Source: a virus
IMG/VR virus record: IMGVR_UViG_3300044646_002324
Span: 1 to 23,137 of that record
Strand: one strand, 5' to 3'
DNA length: 23,137 nt
The notes below the pieces were generated by a model. That model ran no database searches. It was given only the letters and a program-made list of their open reading frames with translations, and was not told the origin of the DNA. The stretch's first letter is position 1. Each line of letters opens with the position of its first letter. Made by a program: the position numbers and the translations under genes. This document shows, piece by piece, positions 4,890 to 13,155 of this stretch.

Positions 4890-6906
4890 TGTGGAAGCGC
4901 TGCTGCTTCACGCGGTAGCCGCCGCCTGTCGCGTAGCCCCCCCGCGCAATGTTGCCGAATGGGCCGAAGCGGAGCGCATTGTCGCCGCCGAATCGGGAAG
5001 CCCATGGCCCGGCAAATGGCGCACGGATCGGGTGCCCTATCTGCGGGAAATCATGCAGGTGATGACGCTAAGCCACCCGGCCCGGCGCGTCACCTTTCTG
5101 AAATCGGCGCAGATCGGCGGTTCTGAAGCGGCGTTGAACATGATCGGCCAGGTCATGGCGGAAACGCCCGCGCCAGTGCTGGTGATGCTGCCCAGCATTG
5201 ACATGATGCGCGGCTACAACCGCTTGAAGCTGGACCCGATGATTACGGCCAGCCCGGCGTTATCGGCCCGCGTTGAAGAAGTAACCGCCCGATCTGGTGA
5301 AGAAAGCACCGCCACCTTCAAGCGCTTTCCCGGCGGGTATCTGCAGCTGCTGACAGCGAATTCATCGGCCAATCTGCAGATGCGTTCCGCCCGCGTTTTG
5401 GTGATGGAGGAAGTCTCAGACTATCCGCTGGATGCCGATGGCCGCGGCGATCCGGTCAAACAGCTTGAAGCCCGCGCCATTATCTATGCCGGCCGCGAAA
5501 AAATCCTGAAGGTCAGCACGCCGGCGGAAGAAGGTTCCTGCCGCGTCACGGCAGCTTATCAGCAAAGCAGCCAGGGCCGGTTTTTGGTGCCCTGCCCGCA
5601 TTGTGATCACCGCCAAACGCTGGAATGGGAAAGCCTGCGCTGGCCGAAGGGGCAGCCTCAGCGCGCGGAATATCACTGCGATGGGTGCGGCACCGGGATT
5701 GAACCATCCGCCCGCCCGGCCATGCTGGCGGCGGGGGAATGGGTGCATGACAAGCCGGAACTGATCACGGAACATGCGGGCTATCAGATCAATGCGCTGT
5801 ATTCGCCCACGCTTTCCTGGGGCGATCTGGCAGCGGAATTTGAAGAAGTTAAGGATGATCCCGAAGGCCTGAAAACCTTCACCCAACAGAAGCTTGGCCG
5901 CGCCTGGCGCATCGCCGGTGAAGCGCCAGAATGGCAACGGCTTTACGATCGGCGCGAAACCTGGGCGCCTGGCACACTGCCGGCGGGCTGCCTGAAGCTG
6001 ACTGCCGGGGTGGATGTGCAACGCAGCCCTGGCCGTGTGGAAGTGTTTGTCTGGGGATGGGGCCGCAACCGGCAAAGTTGGTTGGTGGATCATGTGGTGG
6101 TGATCGGCAGCCCCTTCGCCTGGCGCACCTGGGAACAGGTGGCGGCGGTGTTGGAGACCATCTACCCGCATGCCAGCGGCGGTGCCTTACCCATCAGCCT
6201 TTCGGCGGTGGATTCGGGTGACGGCACCACAACCGCCGAAGTTTATGCCTTTGTGCGCAAGATGGGGCAGCGCAAAGTGATTGCGGTGAAGGGCCGCGAT
6301 AATCTGCCGCAGGCCATCGTGCCGGGCGGCAAGGTGGATGTGAAGCGGTCCGGCAAGCGCGTGGGCCAGTTGAAGCCCTGGTTAGTTGGATCAAGCTACC
6401 TGAAGGGCGAATTTTACGGCCAGCTTCGGCTTGAAAAGCCCACGGCGGAAAGCGGCGCGGCTTATCCGGCGGGCTATGTCTTCCTGCCCGAACATCTGGC
6501 CGGTGAGGAAATCTGCCGGCAATTGGTGTCGGAAGAAATCCGGCGTCACAAGGTCCGCACCGGCGTTTTTCGGCAGGAATGGGTGAAAACCCGTGAACGG
6601 AATGAAGCGCTGGATGGCCGTGTTTATGCCCGCGCTGCCGCCGCCTTGCTGGGGATTGACCGCTGGCAGGAAGCGGATTGGGAACGCGCCGCCCGCGAAT
6701 TGAAGCAGTATCAGGCCAGCCGCCGCGCCTTACAGCCCGCGCTGGATATCGAAGAACAGGCCGATGACCTGGCCGTGCCGGATGCCTTGCCAGAAGATGA
6801 GGCGCCGGCAGAAACCGAACCGATGATGAAGATGCCGCCGCCCGCAAAGCCCGGGCGCAGCCGCTTCTGGAAACAGTCCCGCGCAGGCTTCGCCGCGCGC
6901 TTCTAA
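4864..6906 (+). CDS. terminase large subunit, GpA family
   Basis: The 680-aa ATP-driven motor and nuclease that cuts concatemers and pumps DNA into proheads. The N-terminal ATPase has the Walker A-like loop SAQIGGSEA (residues 81-89) typical of lambda GpA-type enzymes and a Walker B VLVMEEVSDYP (178-188; acidic E182/E183 where Asp-Glu is usual). Paired cysteines CPHC (244/247) and CDGC (272/275) form the zinc-ribbon insertion seen in this family. The C-terminal nuclease begins near 380 (AGVDVQ, D384), with a further acidic site at AVDSGDG. ATG 4864 is chosen over the in-frame upstream ATGs because AAGGA (4848-4852) lies 11 bases before it and family members start with a similar short N-terminus. 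It overlaps the small subunit gene by 26 bases. Confidence 0.95.
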   Translation: MLPADPPRDVEALLLHAVAAACRVAPPRNVAEWAEAERIVAAESGSPWPGKWRTDRVPYLREIMQVMTLSHPARRVTFLKSAQIGGSEAALNMIGQVMAETPAPVLVMLPSIDMMRGYNRLKLDPMITASPALSARVEEVTARSGEESTATFKRFPGGYLQLLTANSSANLQMRSARVLVMEEVSDYPLDADGRGDPVKQLEARAIIYAGREKILKVSTPAEEGSCRVTAAYQQSSQGRFLVPCPHCDHRQTLEWESLRWPKGQPQRAEYHCDGCGTGIEPSARPAMLAAGEWVHDKPELITEHAGYQINALYSPTLSWGDLAAEFEEVKDDPEGLKTFTQQKLGRAWRIAGEAPEWQRLYDRRETWAPGTLPAGCLKLTAGVDVQRSPGRVEVFVWGWGRNRQSWLVDHVVVIGSPFAWRTWEQVAAVLETIYPHASGGALPISLSAVDSGDGTTTAEVYAFVRKMGQRKVIAVKGRDNLPQAIVPGGKVDVKRSGKRVGQLKPWLVGSSYLKGEFYGQLRLEKPTAESGAAYPAGYVFLPEHLAGEEICRQLVSEEIRRHKVRTGVFRQEWVKTRERNEALDGRVYARAAAALLGIDRWQEADWERAARELKQYQASRRALQPALDIEEQADDLAVPDALPEDEAPAETEPMMKMPPPAKPGRSRFWKQSRAGFAARF

Positions 6907-6916
6907 GGAAACCCGT

Positions 6917-7483
6917 ATGGCAACGCTGGATGCTCCGCCGCTCCGCGCGACGGCGGGCGATACCTGGGCTTGGCGCTGGGCCAGCGCAGACTACCCGGCC
7001 AGCGCAGGATGGGCGAATGCCTGGCGCCTAGTCGGCACCGATGTCGAGCTTTCCATCAGCGCTACGGCGGAGGGGGATGGCTTTATCGCAACGGCCACGG
7101 CGGCAAATACGGCTGCGCTTTCGGTAGGTGCGCGCGGCTTGCCCGCTACCTTGATCGGTTGGGTTACCAAGCCCGGTGAGCGCTTCCAGGTCTATTCCGG
7201 CGGGCTGTTCATCCTGCCCAATCCGGCCACCATCACGGGTGATCTGCGCGGCCATGCCACGCGCACCCTGGCCGCGATTGAAGCCATGCTGGAAGGCAGC
7301 GCCAGCAAGGATCAGCGCAGCATCAAGATCGGGGATCGGGAAATCGCCCGCATCCCAATCCCGGAATTGCTGGCGCTCAAAGATTACTACGCCGGTGAAG
7401 CGCGGCGCGAAGCGGAAGCCGCCGCGCTGGCTTCTGGCCGCCCGCGTCGGCGGATTGTGCTGACACGCATGGGAAGGGCCTGA
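6917..7483 (+). CDS. gpW-like head-tail connector with extra N-terminal domain
   Basis: A 188-aa protein between large terminase and portal, the location of lambda gpW. Residues about 115-185 resemble gpW-like proteins: a first helix (TLAAIEAMLEG), a short beta hairpin (SIKIGDREIARIPI) and a second helix (ELLALKDYYAGEARREAEAA) ending in a basic tail. gpW itself is about 68 aa, so the first 110 residues are an added beta-rich domain (GDTWAWRWASADYPA, GWVTKPGERFQVYSGG) of the kind found as a separate small protein in other phages. It starts at ATG 6917 after AAGGAAA. The product probably completes or stabilises the head portal vertex. Confidence 0.7.
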   Translation: MATLDAPPLRATAGDTWAWRWASADYPASAGWANAWRLVGTDVELSISATAEGDGFIATATAANTAALSVGARGLPATLIGWVTKPGERFQVYSGGLFILPNPATITGDLRGHATRTLAAIEAMLEGSASKDQRSIKIGDREIARIPIPELLALKDYYAGEARREAEAAALASGRPRRRIVLTRMGRA

Positions 7484-7484
7484 T

Positions 7485-9005
7485 ATGGCGCTGCTGGATT
7501 TCCTCCGCCGCCGCAAGGCCGCCGCGCCCATCCTGCGCAGCCCCGGCGCGCAGGCCACCTGGTCCGCTATGGGCCCCAAGGTGCGTGCGCAAAGCGGCTG
7601 GATGGCCGCGCAGCCTTCGCGCCTACTGGCGGATTTGCCGGGCGGCCATGGTTTTGCGCCAAACCGCGATATCCGTTGGCAGTTGGACACGCTGCGCAAC
7701 CGGTCCCGCTGGCTGGCGCAGAATGAAGGCTATACGGCGGGCTTCCTGAAAAGCCTGCGCCGCAACGTGGTAGGGCCCAAGGGCTTCACGCTGCAAATGC
7801 AGGTGATGAATGATCGCGGCACCGGCAAGGATGAAAACGCGAATCAGCGTATTGAATCTGGCTTCTGGCAATGGTCGCGGCGTGGGGTTTGTGACGTAAC
7901 AGGCCGGCATTCCTGGCTGGATATGTGCGGCCTGGTGGTGCTGGGCGTCGCGCGGGATGGTGAAGCCCTGATCCGCCTGCACAAGGGCGGCAATCCATTT
8001 GGCTTTCAGCTTGAAATGCTGGACCCATCGCAGCTTGAAACCGATGTGAATGGCCGGCCGGAAGGCACCGCCAGCGGCAATGTGGTGCGCGCTGGTGTGG
8101 AACTGACGCCCTTTAACCGCCCCGCCGCGTATTGGATGCGCGCCCATGTGCCTAATGATGACCCAGCCGCGCTGAATGCCCCGCTGCGCAAGCGCGTGCG
8201 CATTCCGGCTGAGGAAATGATCCATCTGTTCCTGCCGGAATGGCCGCAACAGATCAGGGGTGTGCCCTGGATCAGCAATGGCATTCGCGCTTTGGCGATG
8301 CTCGATGGCTACGGGGAAGCGGAATTGACCGCCGCGCGCGTGGCCGCCGCCAAGATGGGGTTCTATCGGATTGATGCCGATGCAGAACCCGATGGCGAAT
8401 TGGCTGAAGATGGCGCGCTGGTCCAGGAAGCATCGGCTGGGACGTTCGAATTACTGCCCAAGGGTGTGGATTTCCAGCAATTCGACCCCCAGCACCCGAC
8501 CACTGCCTTCAAGGAATTTGTTTCCGCCATGCTGCGCCCGGTCGCGGCAGGTGCGGGAGTTTCCTATAACGCCTTCGCCAATGACGCGGAGGGCATGAAT
8601 TACAGCGCCCTGCGCGCCACGGAATTGGAAGATCGCGACGAATTCCGCACGCTGCAGCACTGGATGATTTCAGGCCTCTGTGAGCCCGTATTCACCGCCT
8701 GGCTGCGCGAAGCACTGATCACCGGCGCGCTGGGCCTGCCGGCAGGCAAGATGTGGAAGTTTGACGCGCCAAATTTCGTGCCGCGCGGCTGGCAATGGGT
8801 GGACCCGCTGAAGGAAGTGGCGGCGGTGGAAAAGGCCGTGGCGCTTGGCATCACCAGCCGCACCGCCACGGTGGCGGCGCAAGGCGGTGATTTTGCTGAA
8901 ACCATCGCTGAGCTGAAGGCCGAAAAAGCCCTGATGGGTGACCTGATACCGCCCGCCGCCGCGCCTGCCGCGCCGCTGGAACCTGATGCAGACGACGAGG
9001 ATTGA
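7485..9005 (+). CDS. portal protein, lambda family
   Basis: A 506-aa protein that would form the dodecameric ring through which DNA enters and leaves the capsid. Conserved portal features include RSRWLAQNEGYTAGFLKSL in the N-terminal wing (about residues 68-90), GDGEAL-type strand (VARDGEALIRL), MLDPSQLE, AEEMIHLF, QIRGVPWI and the C-terminal NYSALRATELEDRDEF stem region. The length is normal for lambda gpB-type portals. ATG 7485 has AAGGG (7474-7478) six bases upstream and follows the previous stop by one base. The C-terminus is an Ala/Pro-rich acidic tail. Confidence 0.95.
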   Translation: MALLDFLRRRKAAAPILRSPGAQATWSAMGPKVRAQSGWMAAQPSRLLADLPGGHGFAPNRDIRWQLDTLRNRSRWLAQNEGYTAGFLKSLRRNVVGPKGFTLQMQVMNDRGTGKDENANQRIESGFWQWSRRGVCDVTGRHSWLDMCGLVVLGVARDGEALIRLHKGGNPFGFQLEMLDPSQLETDVNGRPEGTASGNVVRAGVELTPFNRPAAYWMRAHVPNDDPAALNAPLRKRVRIPAEEMIHLFLPEWPQQIRGVPWISNGIRALAMLDGYGEAELTAARVAAAKMGFYRIDADAEPDGELAEDGALVQEASAGTFELLPKGVDFQQFDPQHPTTAFKEFVSAMLRPVAAGAGVSYNAFANDAEGMNYSALRATELEDRDEFRTLQHWMISGLCEPVFTAWLREALITGALGLPAGKMWKFDAPNFVPRGWQWVDPLKEVAAVEKAVALGITSRTATVAAQGGDFAETIAELKAEKALMGDLIPPAAAPAAPLEPDADDED

Positions 9006-9008
9006 ACC

Positions 9009-10796
9009 ATGCCCTTGCCGAAGAATTTTGACCGCCACGGAAAACGCACGGTGGCGCTGGAACGCGCCACCCTGAATGAGGAAACGCGCAGCATTGAATT
9101 GGCCTTTTCATCTGAAGCGCCGGTGGAACGGTCCTGGGGCATGGAAGTCCTGGGCCACAATGAAGATGAAATGGACCGTGGCTGGATCGGCGGCGGCACT
9201 GCGCCGCTGCTGCTGGGTCACGACCCCGATATTGTTGTTGGGGTGGTGGAAAGCGTCACCCTTGGCGATGACCGGAAGGCCCGGGCAATCGTGCGCTTCG
9301 GAAGAAGCCCACTCGCCGAGGAAGTGATGCGCGACGTGGCGGATGGCATCCGCACCAATGTGTCGGTTGGTTATGAATTGCTCGATATTCGCGAAGAACC
9401 CGCGAAGAAGGGCGAACCCCAGACCTATCGCGCGGTGCGCTGGCGTCCGCTGGAAGTGAGCCTGGTTTCCATACCCGCCGATATGACAGTTGGCGTGGGG
9501 CGGGAAGCGCCGGCTTCTGTTTTACCTCAACCGAAAACACAGGAGATCACCGGCATGGAACCGGAAGTGAAGGAAGCGCCCGCCGCGCGGGCGATTGATG
9601 ATGGTGCGGAGCAGCGCCGCCAGAAGGAAATCATGGACCTGGCCACCCTGGCCAATGTCCGTGACATGGGCGTTGATGCCGTGCTGAACGGCGACACGCT
9701 GGACCTTTTCCGCGGCAAGGTGCTGCTGGCCCGCCAGGGTGAAGCCAAGCCGCTTGGTGTGGCGCCGGCGCAGTTGGACATGACGCCGAAGGAAGTCGCG
9801 CGTTACAGCGTGTTCCGCGCCATGCGCGCGGCGGCGGAAAATGACTGGAAGGACGCCGGCCTGGAATTGGAAGCGCATCGCGAACTCTCCAAGCGCTTCG
9901 GCGCCGGGCAGGGCAAGCGCAGCTTCTATGTGCCGCTTGATGTCCAAAAGCGCGACCTGGTGGCGGCCACGCCTTCGGCGGGTGGCAATTTGGTGGCAAC
10001 GGATAACATCTCCTTCATTGACATTCTGCGCGCGCGCAGCGTGGTGATGCGCATGGGCGCCATGCGCATGACCGGCCTGGTGGGCAATGTCACGGTGCCG
10101 CGCCAGACCGGTGCGGCCACGGCGGCCTGGCTGGCGAATGAAGGCACTGGCGTTTCTGAATCTGACCAGACCTTCGGTCAGATGGCGCTTAGCCCGAAAA
10201 ACGTGGCGGCCTATACCGAACTCAGCCGGCAGCTGATGATGCAGTCTTCGCCTTCCGCTGAAATGATCGTGATGAATGATCTGGCGGCGGTGGTGGCGCT
10301 GGCGGTGGATAGCGCCGCGATCCAGGGCACGGGCCTGACCGGCCAGCCGACCGGGATCATCAGCACGTCTGGCATTGGTTCCGTCACCGGCACAACCATC
10401 GCCTACTCTGGCATTCTGGAATTCCAGACCGATGTCATGGCGGCGAATGCGCTGATCAATGCGGCGACCTCCGGTTATGTCTGCACGCCGGCGGTGGCGG
10501 CGCTGTTGGCGGGGCGGCAGCGCTTTGCCAGCACGGATACGCCGCTTTGGGAAGGTGGGCTGATGGATGGCCGCGTGGCGGGCTTTGTTGCGATGTCTTC
10601 CACCCAAATGCCGGCCAGCCGCTTGCTGTTCGGTGATTTCAGCCAGCTTGTGATTGCCGAATGGGGCGCGCTGGAACTGGATGTGAACCCCTATGCCAAC
10701 TTCCCGGCGGGGATCACGGGTGTGCGGGCCTTCTATACGGTTGATGTTGGCGTGCGCTACGCCGCCAGCTTCAGCTACAGCACGGCCATCACCTGA
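9009..10796 (+). CDS. fused prohead protease and HK97-type major capsid protein
   Basis: A single 595-aa frame joins two proteins that are usually separate. Residues about 1-165 are an S78-type prohead protease: RSIELAFSSEAPVERSWGME at the start, LLLGHD with likely catalytic His71, GIRTNVSVGYEL with likely nucleophile Ser119, and the typical RWRPLEVSLVSIPAD end (E149). Residues about 183-310 are charged and helical like an HK97 delta/scaffold domain. Residues about 305-595 form the capsid fold (GGNLVATD, VTVPRQTG, NVAAYTELSRQLM, AIQGTGLTGQPTGI). GAGG (8997-9000) precedes ATG 9009. An internal ATG at 9555 has its own AGGAG, so a free capsid protein may also be made. Confidence 0.93.
   Translation: MPLPKNFDRHGKRTVALERATLNEETRSIELAFSSEAPVERSWGMEVLGHNEDEMDRGWIGGGTAPLLLGHDPDIVVGVVESVTLGDDRKARAIVRFGRSPLAEEVMRDVADGIRTNVSVGYELLDIREEPAKKGEPQTYRAVRWRPLEVSLVSIPADMTVGVGREAPASVLPQPKTQEITGMEPEVKEAPAARAIDDGAEQRRQKEIMDLATLANVRDMGVDAVLNGDTLDLFRGKVLLARQGEAKPLGVAPAQLDMTPKEVARYSVFRAMRAAAENDWKDAGLELEAHRELSKRFGAGQGKRSFYVPLDVQKRDLVAATPSAGGNLVATDNISFIDILRARSVVMRMGAMRMTGLVGNVTVPRQTGAATAAWLANEGTGVSESDQTFGQMALSPKNVAAYTELSRQLMMQSSPSAEMIVMNDLAAVVALAVDSAAIQGTGLTGQPTGIISTSGIGSVTGTTIAYSGILEFQTDVMAANALINAATSGYVCTPAVAALLAGRQRFASTDTPLWEGGLMDGRVAGFVAMSSTQMPASRLLFGDFSQLVIAEWGALELDVNPYANFPAGITGVRAFYTVDVGVRYAASFSYSTAIT
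9541..9557 (+). promoter_or_regulatory. internal ribosome binding site and start for a separate capsid protein
   Basis: AGGAG (9541-9545) lies nine bases before an in-frame ATG (9555-9557, codon 183 of the fusion). Translation from here would give a 413-aa product (9555-10796) comprising delta domain plus HK97 shell domain, close to the usual length of a stand-alone major capsid precursor. Capsid protein is needed in great excess over protease, so an efficient internal start makes sense. Nested starts are known in lambda C/Nu3. Confidence 0.55.
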
Positions 10797-11029
10797 TGCC
10801 GCGCGCGAAAGACGCGCCGGCGCTGGTGGCGGGGGCGGAAGCCCCCGCTGCCGATGGCCCGGCGCAGGCAAGCACCACGCGGCTGCGCGTGCTGCGCCAA
10901 TTCCTTGTCGCGGGCGAAGTCCAGGAAGTGGGCAGCATTGTGGTGCTGCCCCGTCCCCTGGCGCGCGAATTGATCGGCGCCGCCAAGGCCGAATCCGCGC
11001 CGGAAGACGCGGCGGATGACGCCGCGTGA
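10796..11029 (+). CDS. small head-region protein
   Basis: A 77-aa protein whose ATG overlaps the capsid stop (TGATG). The N-terminus is Ala/Pro-rich. The core, RLRVLRQFLVAGEVQEVGSI followed by VVLPRPLARELI, has the look of short phage proteins of the type that place a small beta segment (G-x-x-x-x-x-G-x-x-V-x-L) before a helix and lie between capsid and connector genes. The C-terminus is acidic. Decoration or head completion is a guess from position only. Confidence 0.65.
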   Translation: MPRAKDAPALVAGAEAPAADGPAQASTTRLRVLRQFLVAGEVQEVGSIVVLPRPLARELIGAAKAESAPEDAADDAA

Positions 11030-11349
11030 CTGTATGGGATGACGCTTTCCGCACGATCCTTGCTGATGATGATTTGGCGGAAAGCGCCACCTATTACGCC
11101 GGCGGCGCCGGGCCCGGCCAGGCGCTGCGCGTGATCCGCTCAGCGCCCATCGCGCCAGCCTTTGGCCCGGCCGGTGGCATGGGTAGCCTGCAGCCCGCCT
11201 GCGTGGTGGATATGCTGGTGGCCGATGTGCCCACGCAGCCTTCGCCCGGCGATCTGCTGGTGATGGGTGATGAGACCTTCCGCGTGGAATCAGCGGAACG
11301 TGACGATCTGCGCCTGGCCTGGCGCCTGATGCTGGCGGAAGAAGCCTGA
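11026..11349 (+). CDS. head-tail connector, FII-like
   Basis: A 107-aa protein starting at GTG 11026, overlapping the previous stop (GTGA). The layout DDAF (N-terminus), YYAGG, LRVIRSAP, a central DMLVADVP strand, PSPGDLLVMGDETFRVESAE and a C-terminal WRLML strand matches small beta-barrel joining proteins of the lambda gpFII type, which bind the portal-gpW complex and form the tail attachment surface. Position after the capsid and before the tail terminator gene agrees. The stop overlaps the next ATG by one base. Confidence 0.7.
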   Translation: MTVWDDAFRTILADDDLAESATYYAGGAGPGQALRVIRSAPIAPAFGPAGGMGSLQPACVVDMLVADVPTQPSPGDLLVMGDETFRVESAERDDLRLAWRLMLAEEA

Positions 11350-11792
11350 TGCCAACCCCCATTCGTGAAGCCGTGCTGGCCGCCGTAGCCGCGCGGCTGA
11401 AGGCAGAGCTTTCCGGCGTGACGGTGCTGCGCGCGCATCGCGCGCCCCTGGACCCGCGCCAATGCCCTGCCGTGATTATCACCGGCACCGGCATGGATGC
11501 CGATGAAGATATCTCCTTCGGTGAAACCCAATGGCGCATTGGCTTTACCGTGGCTGGCTACATTACCGCCGCGACTGACCTTGTGGCCGAACAAGCGCTT
11601 TCCGCGCTGCATGCGCGCCTGGTGGCCGCGCTGCAGGATTATGATCTGGGCCCCGCCACCATCCAGCCGAACATCACCGGCGCGGAATTTGAACTCTACA
11701 GCATCGAAGAATCTGCCGCTCCGGCGGGTGAATTCAACGCAAGCTTTGAGGCCTTGGCAATGACGCCGGCGGCCAGCCCTTACGCTCCCTAG
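11349..11792 (+). CDS. tail terminator-like (minor tail) protein
   Basis: A 147-aa protein with N-terminal helix (IREAVLAAVAARLKAEL) followed by alternating beta strands, RIGFTVAGYI and a helix (AEQALSALHARLVAALQD), the usual secondary structure order of gpU/gpZ-like tail terminators that cap the tail tube and join it to the head. ATG 11349 overlaps the previous stop. It is immediately upstream of the tail tube gene, as in lambda-like modules. Sequence similarity alone would not separate gpU from gpZ. Confidence 0.7.
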   Translation: MPTPIREAVLAAVAARLKAELSGVTVLRAHRAPLDPRQCPAVIITGTGMDADEDISFGETQWRIGFTVAGYITAATDLVAEQALSALHARLVAALQDYDLGPATIQPNITGAEFELYSIEESAAPAGEFNASFEALAMTPAASPYAP

Positions 11793-11804
11793 AAAGGATC
11801 AAAC

Positions 11805-12986
11805 ATGAGCACGAATCTGGTGCGTCAGCGTTTTGCGGCGCTCGCCGTCAAGATTGAATCCACCCCTGGTACTGACGCAATTGCCGGGACGCCGGCAAAT
11901 GCGGACTACCTTGAGGTGAATGGAGAAATTCAATTTGATCAAACCGCAGTGCCAAACCCTGTAATGACAGGCAGTTTGGATCCTGCTGCGTCCATTGTCG
12001 GCGGTATGCGCGCACGCTTGCGTTTGACGGTTCCGCTGCGTGGTTCCGGCACGGCTGGCACGGCGCCGGAATGGGGGCGCTTGATGCAATGCGCCACCAT
12101 GCAGGAAACGCTGACGGCCGCCGCCGTGCCTGCCAGCCCGCTTGCGTTGAGCGCGGGTGGTGCTTCCGCCGTGACTCTGGGCGCCACCTTCGGCACCACT
12201 GCGCAGCAATACCGTGGCATGCCGCTGGCGCTGGGCGCCATCACGGGCGACCAGCCCGCACTCAGCGCCATTGCGGATTACACCGCGGGCCGCGTCGCTT
12301 CGCTGATCCACACCGTCAGCACCACCTTCACCGTCACGCAAACCGCGCAAATCCCGATCAACCAGCGCTACAGCCCAACCAGCGATGAAGCGGTGTTCAA
12401 GACCTGCACCATCTATGCCTATCAGGATGGTATGCGCTGGCGCTTTACGGGCTGCTTGGGCACCTGGTCCCTTGAGTTGACCACAGGCGGGATTGGCTTC
12501 CTGTCATTCGACTTTATGGGGAGTTTTGTGCCAACTGCGGAGAATGTTTCGATGCCTGTCGGCTGGAACACCGCAGCCCGCCCGACCGCCCCGCGTTTTG
12601 TGGCTGGTGCTTGCCGCTTAGCTGGTGCCGTTGCGCGTGTGGGGCGTTTTTCAGTGCAGGCGGGGGTCAACACGGTACTCCCTGAAAATCCGGAAGCTGC
12701 AGAAGGTTATGATCCGGCCGTTCCGGTTTCGCGCAACGTGGTTGGCAGCATTGATCCGTTAATGGATACTACGGTTTCCATCCCGCGCTTCAACAATTTC
12801 CGCAACGGCACTAACATGAGCCTTGGTGCCATCCTTGGCAGCACCCCCGGAAACCGCTTCGCTATTGTGCTGCCTTCCGTCCGTGCCACCGCCATGAACC
12901 CTGGTCAGCGGGGTGGCTTGGTTGTGGATACCATCAGCTTTGAGGCTGAAGGTCCTGATGCCACGGTGTTCCTGACCGCCTTTTAA
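11805..12986 (+). CDS. major tail tube protein
   Basis: A 393-aa protein likely to polymerise around the tape measure to form the tail tube. It is Gly/Ala/Thr-rich and beta-rich with little charge. It shows KIESTPGTDAIAG near the N-terminus, a motif typical of long siphophage tube proteins (E-x-T-x-G-T), then a repeated pattern of strands and FVPTAENVSMP. It may contain two tube-like halves (about 1-215 and 216-393). AAAGGA (11793-11798) lies six bases before ATG 11805, a strong site suited to an abundant protein. Parts of the gene (11860-11990 and 12470-12960) look less GC-biased than its neighbours, suggesting mosaic origin. Confidence 0.8.
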   Translation: MSTNLVRQRFAALAVKIESTPGTDAIAGTPANADYLEVNGEIQFDQTAVPNPVMTGSLDPAASIVGGMRARLRLTVPLRGSGTAGTAPEWGRLMQCATMQETLTAAAVPASPLALSAGGASAVTLGATFGTTAQQYRGMPLALGAITGDQPALSAIADYTAGRVASLIHTVSTTFTVTQTAQIPINQRYSPTSDEAVFKTCTIYAYQDGMRWRFTGCLGTWSLELTTGGIGFLSFDFMGSFVPTAENVSMPVGWNTAARPTAPRFVAGACRLAGAVARVGRFSVQAGVNTVLPENPEAAEGYDPAVPVSRNVVGSIDPLMDTTVSIPRFNNFRNGTNMSLGAILGSTPGNRFAIVLPSVRATAMNPGQRGGLVVDTISFEAEGPDATVFLTAF

Positions 12987-13005
12987 TCCAATCCTCGCAC
13001 AGCGG

Positions 13006-13065
13006 AACGCGGTTGCGCGCGTGGCGGGTTGATGCCCGCTTGGATTGAAACGCGGTTGCGCGCGT
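13006..13065 (+). repeat. 17-bp exact direct repeat after the tail tube gene
   Basis: AACGCGGTTGCGCGCGT occurs at 13006-13022 and again at 13049-13065, 43 bp apart, in the non-coding gap between tail tube and tail chaperone genes. A second, shorter pair CCTCGCACA (12993-13001 and 13137-13145) brackets the gap. The arrangement suggests tandem duplication or protein-binding sites. Confidence 0.7.
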
Positions 13066-13104
13066 CCCGGTGTCATGTGCAAGTGGCATCGCGCGCGTGA
13101 CACT

Positions 13105-13130
13105 GGCCGGGCTGTGTGCGCAGCCCGGCC
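13105..13130 (+). promoter_or_regulatory. strong GC hairpin upstream of the tail chaperone gene
   Basis: A perfect 10-bp stem GGCCGGGCTG (13105-13114) / CAGCCCGGCC (13121-13130) with 6-base loop TGTGCG ends 25 bases before the chaperone ATG. No T-run follows, so it is unlikely to be a complete intrinsic terminator. It may mark an RNA end, protect the upstream tail tube mRNA from 3' decay, or limit read-through to the low-abundance genes downstream. GTGTCA (13070-13075) / TGACAC (13098-13103) forms a second inverted pair just before it. Confidence 0.5.
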
Positions 13131-13155
13131 ACCCACCCTCGCACAAGGGATTCCC

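Noticed and set aside
9522-11090. Minus-strand open frame of 522 codons opposite the capsid gene
   Set aside because: The plus strand encodes an unmistakable HK97-type capsid; the antisense product is Arg/His-rich and featureless.
13045-13155. Upstream extension of the chaperone gene to position 13045
   Set aside because: It would translate the direct repeat and the GC hairpin; ATG 13156 has a good AAGGG site.
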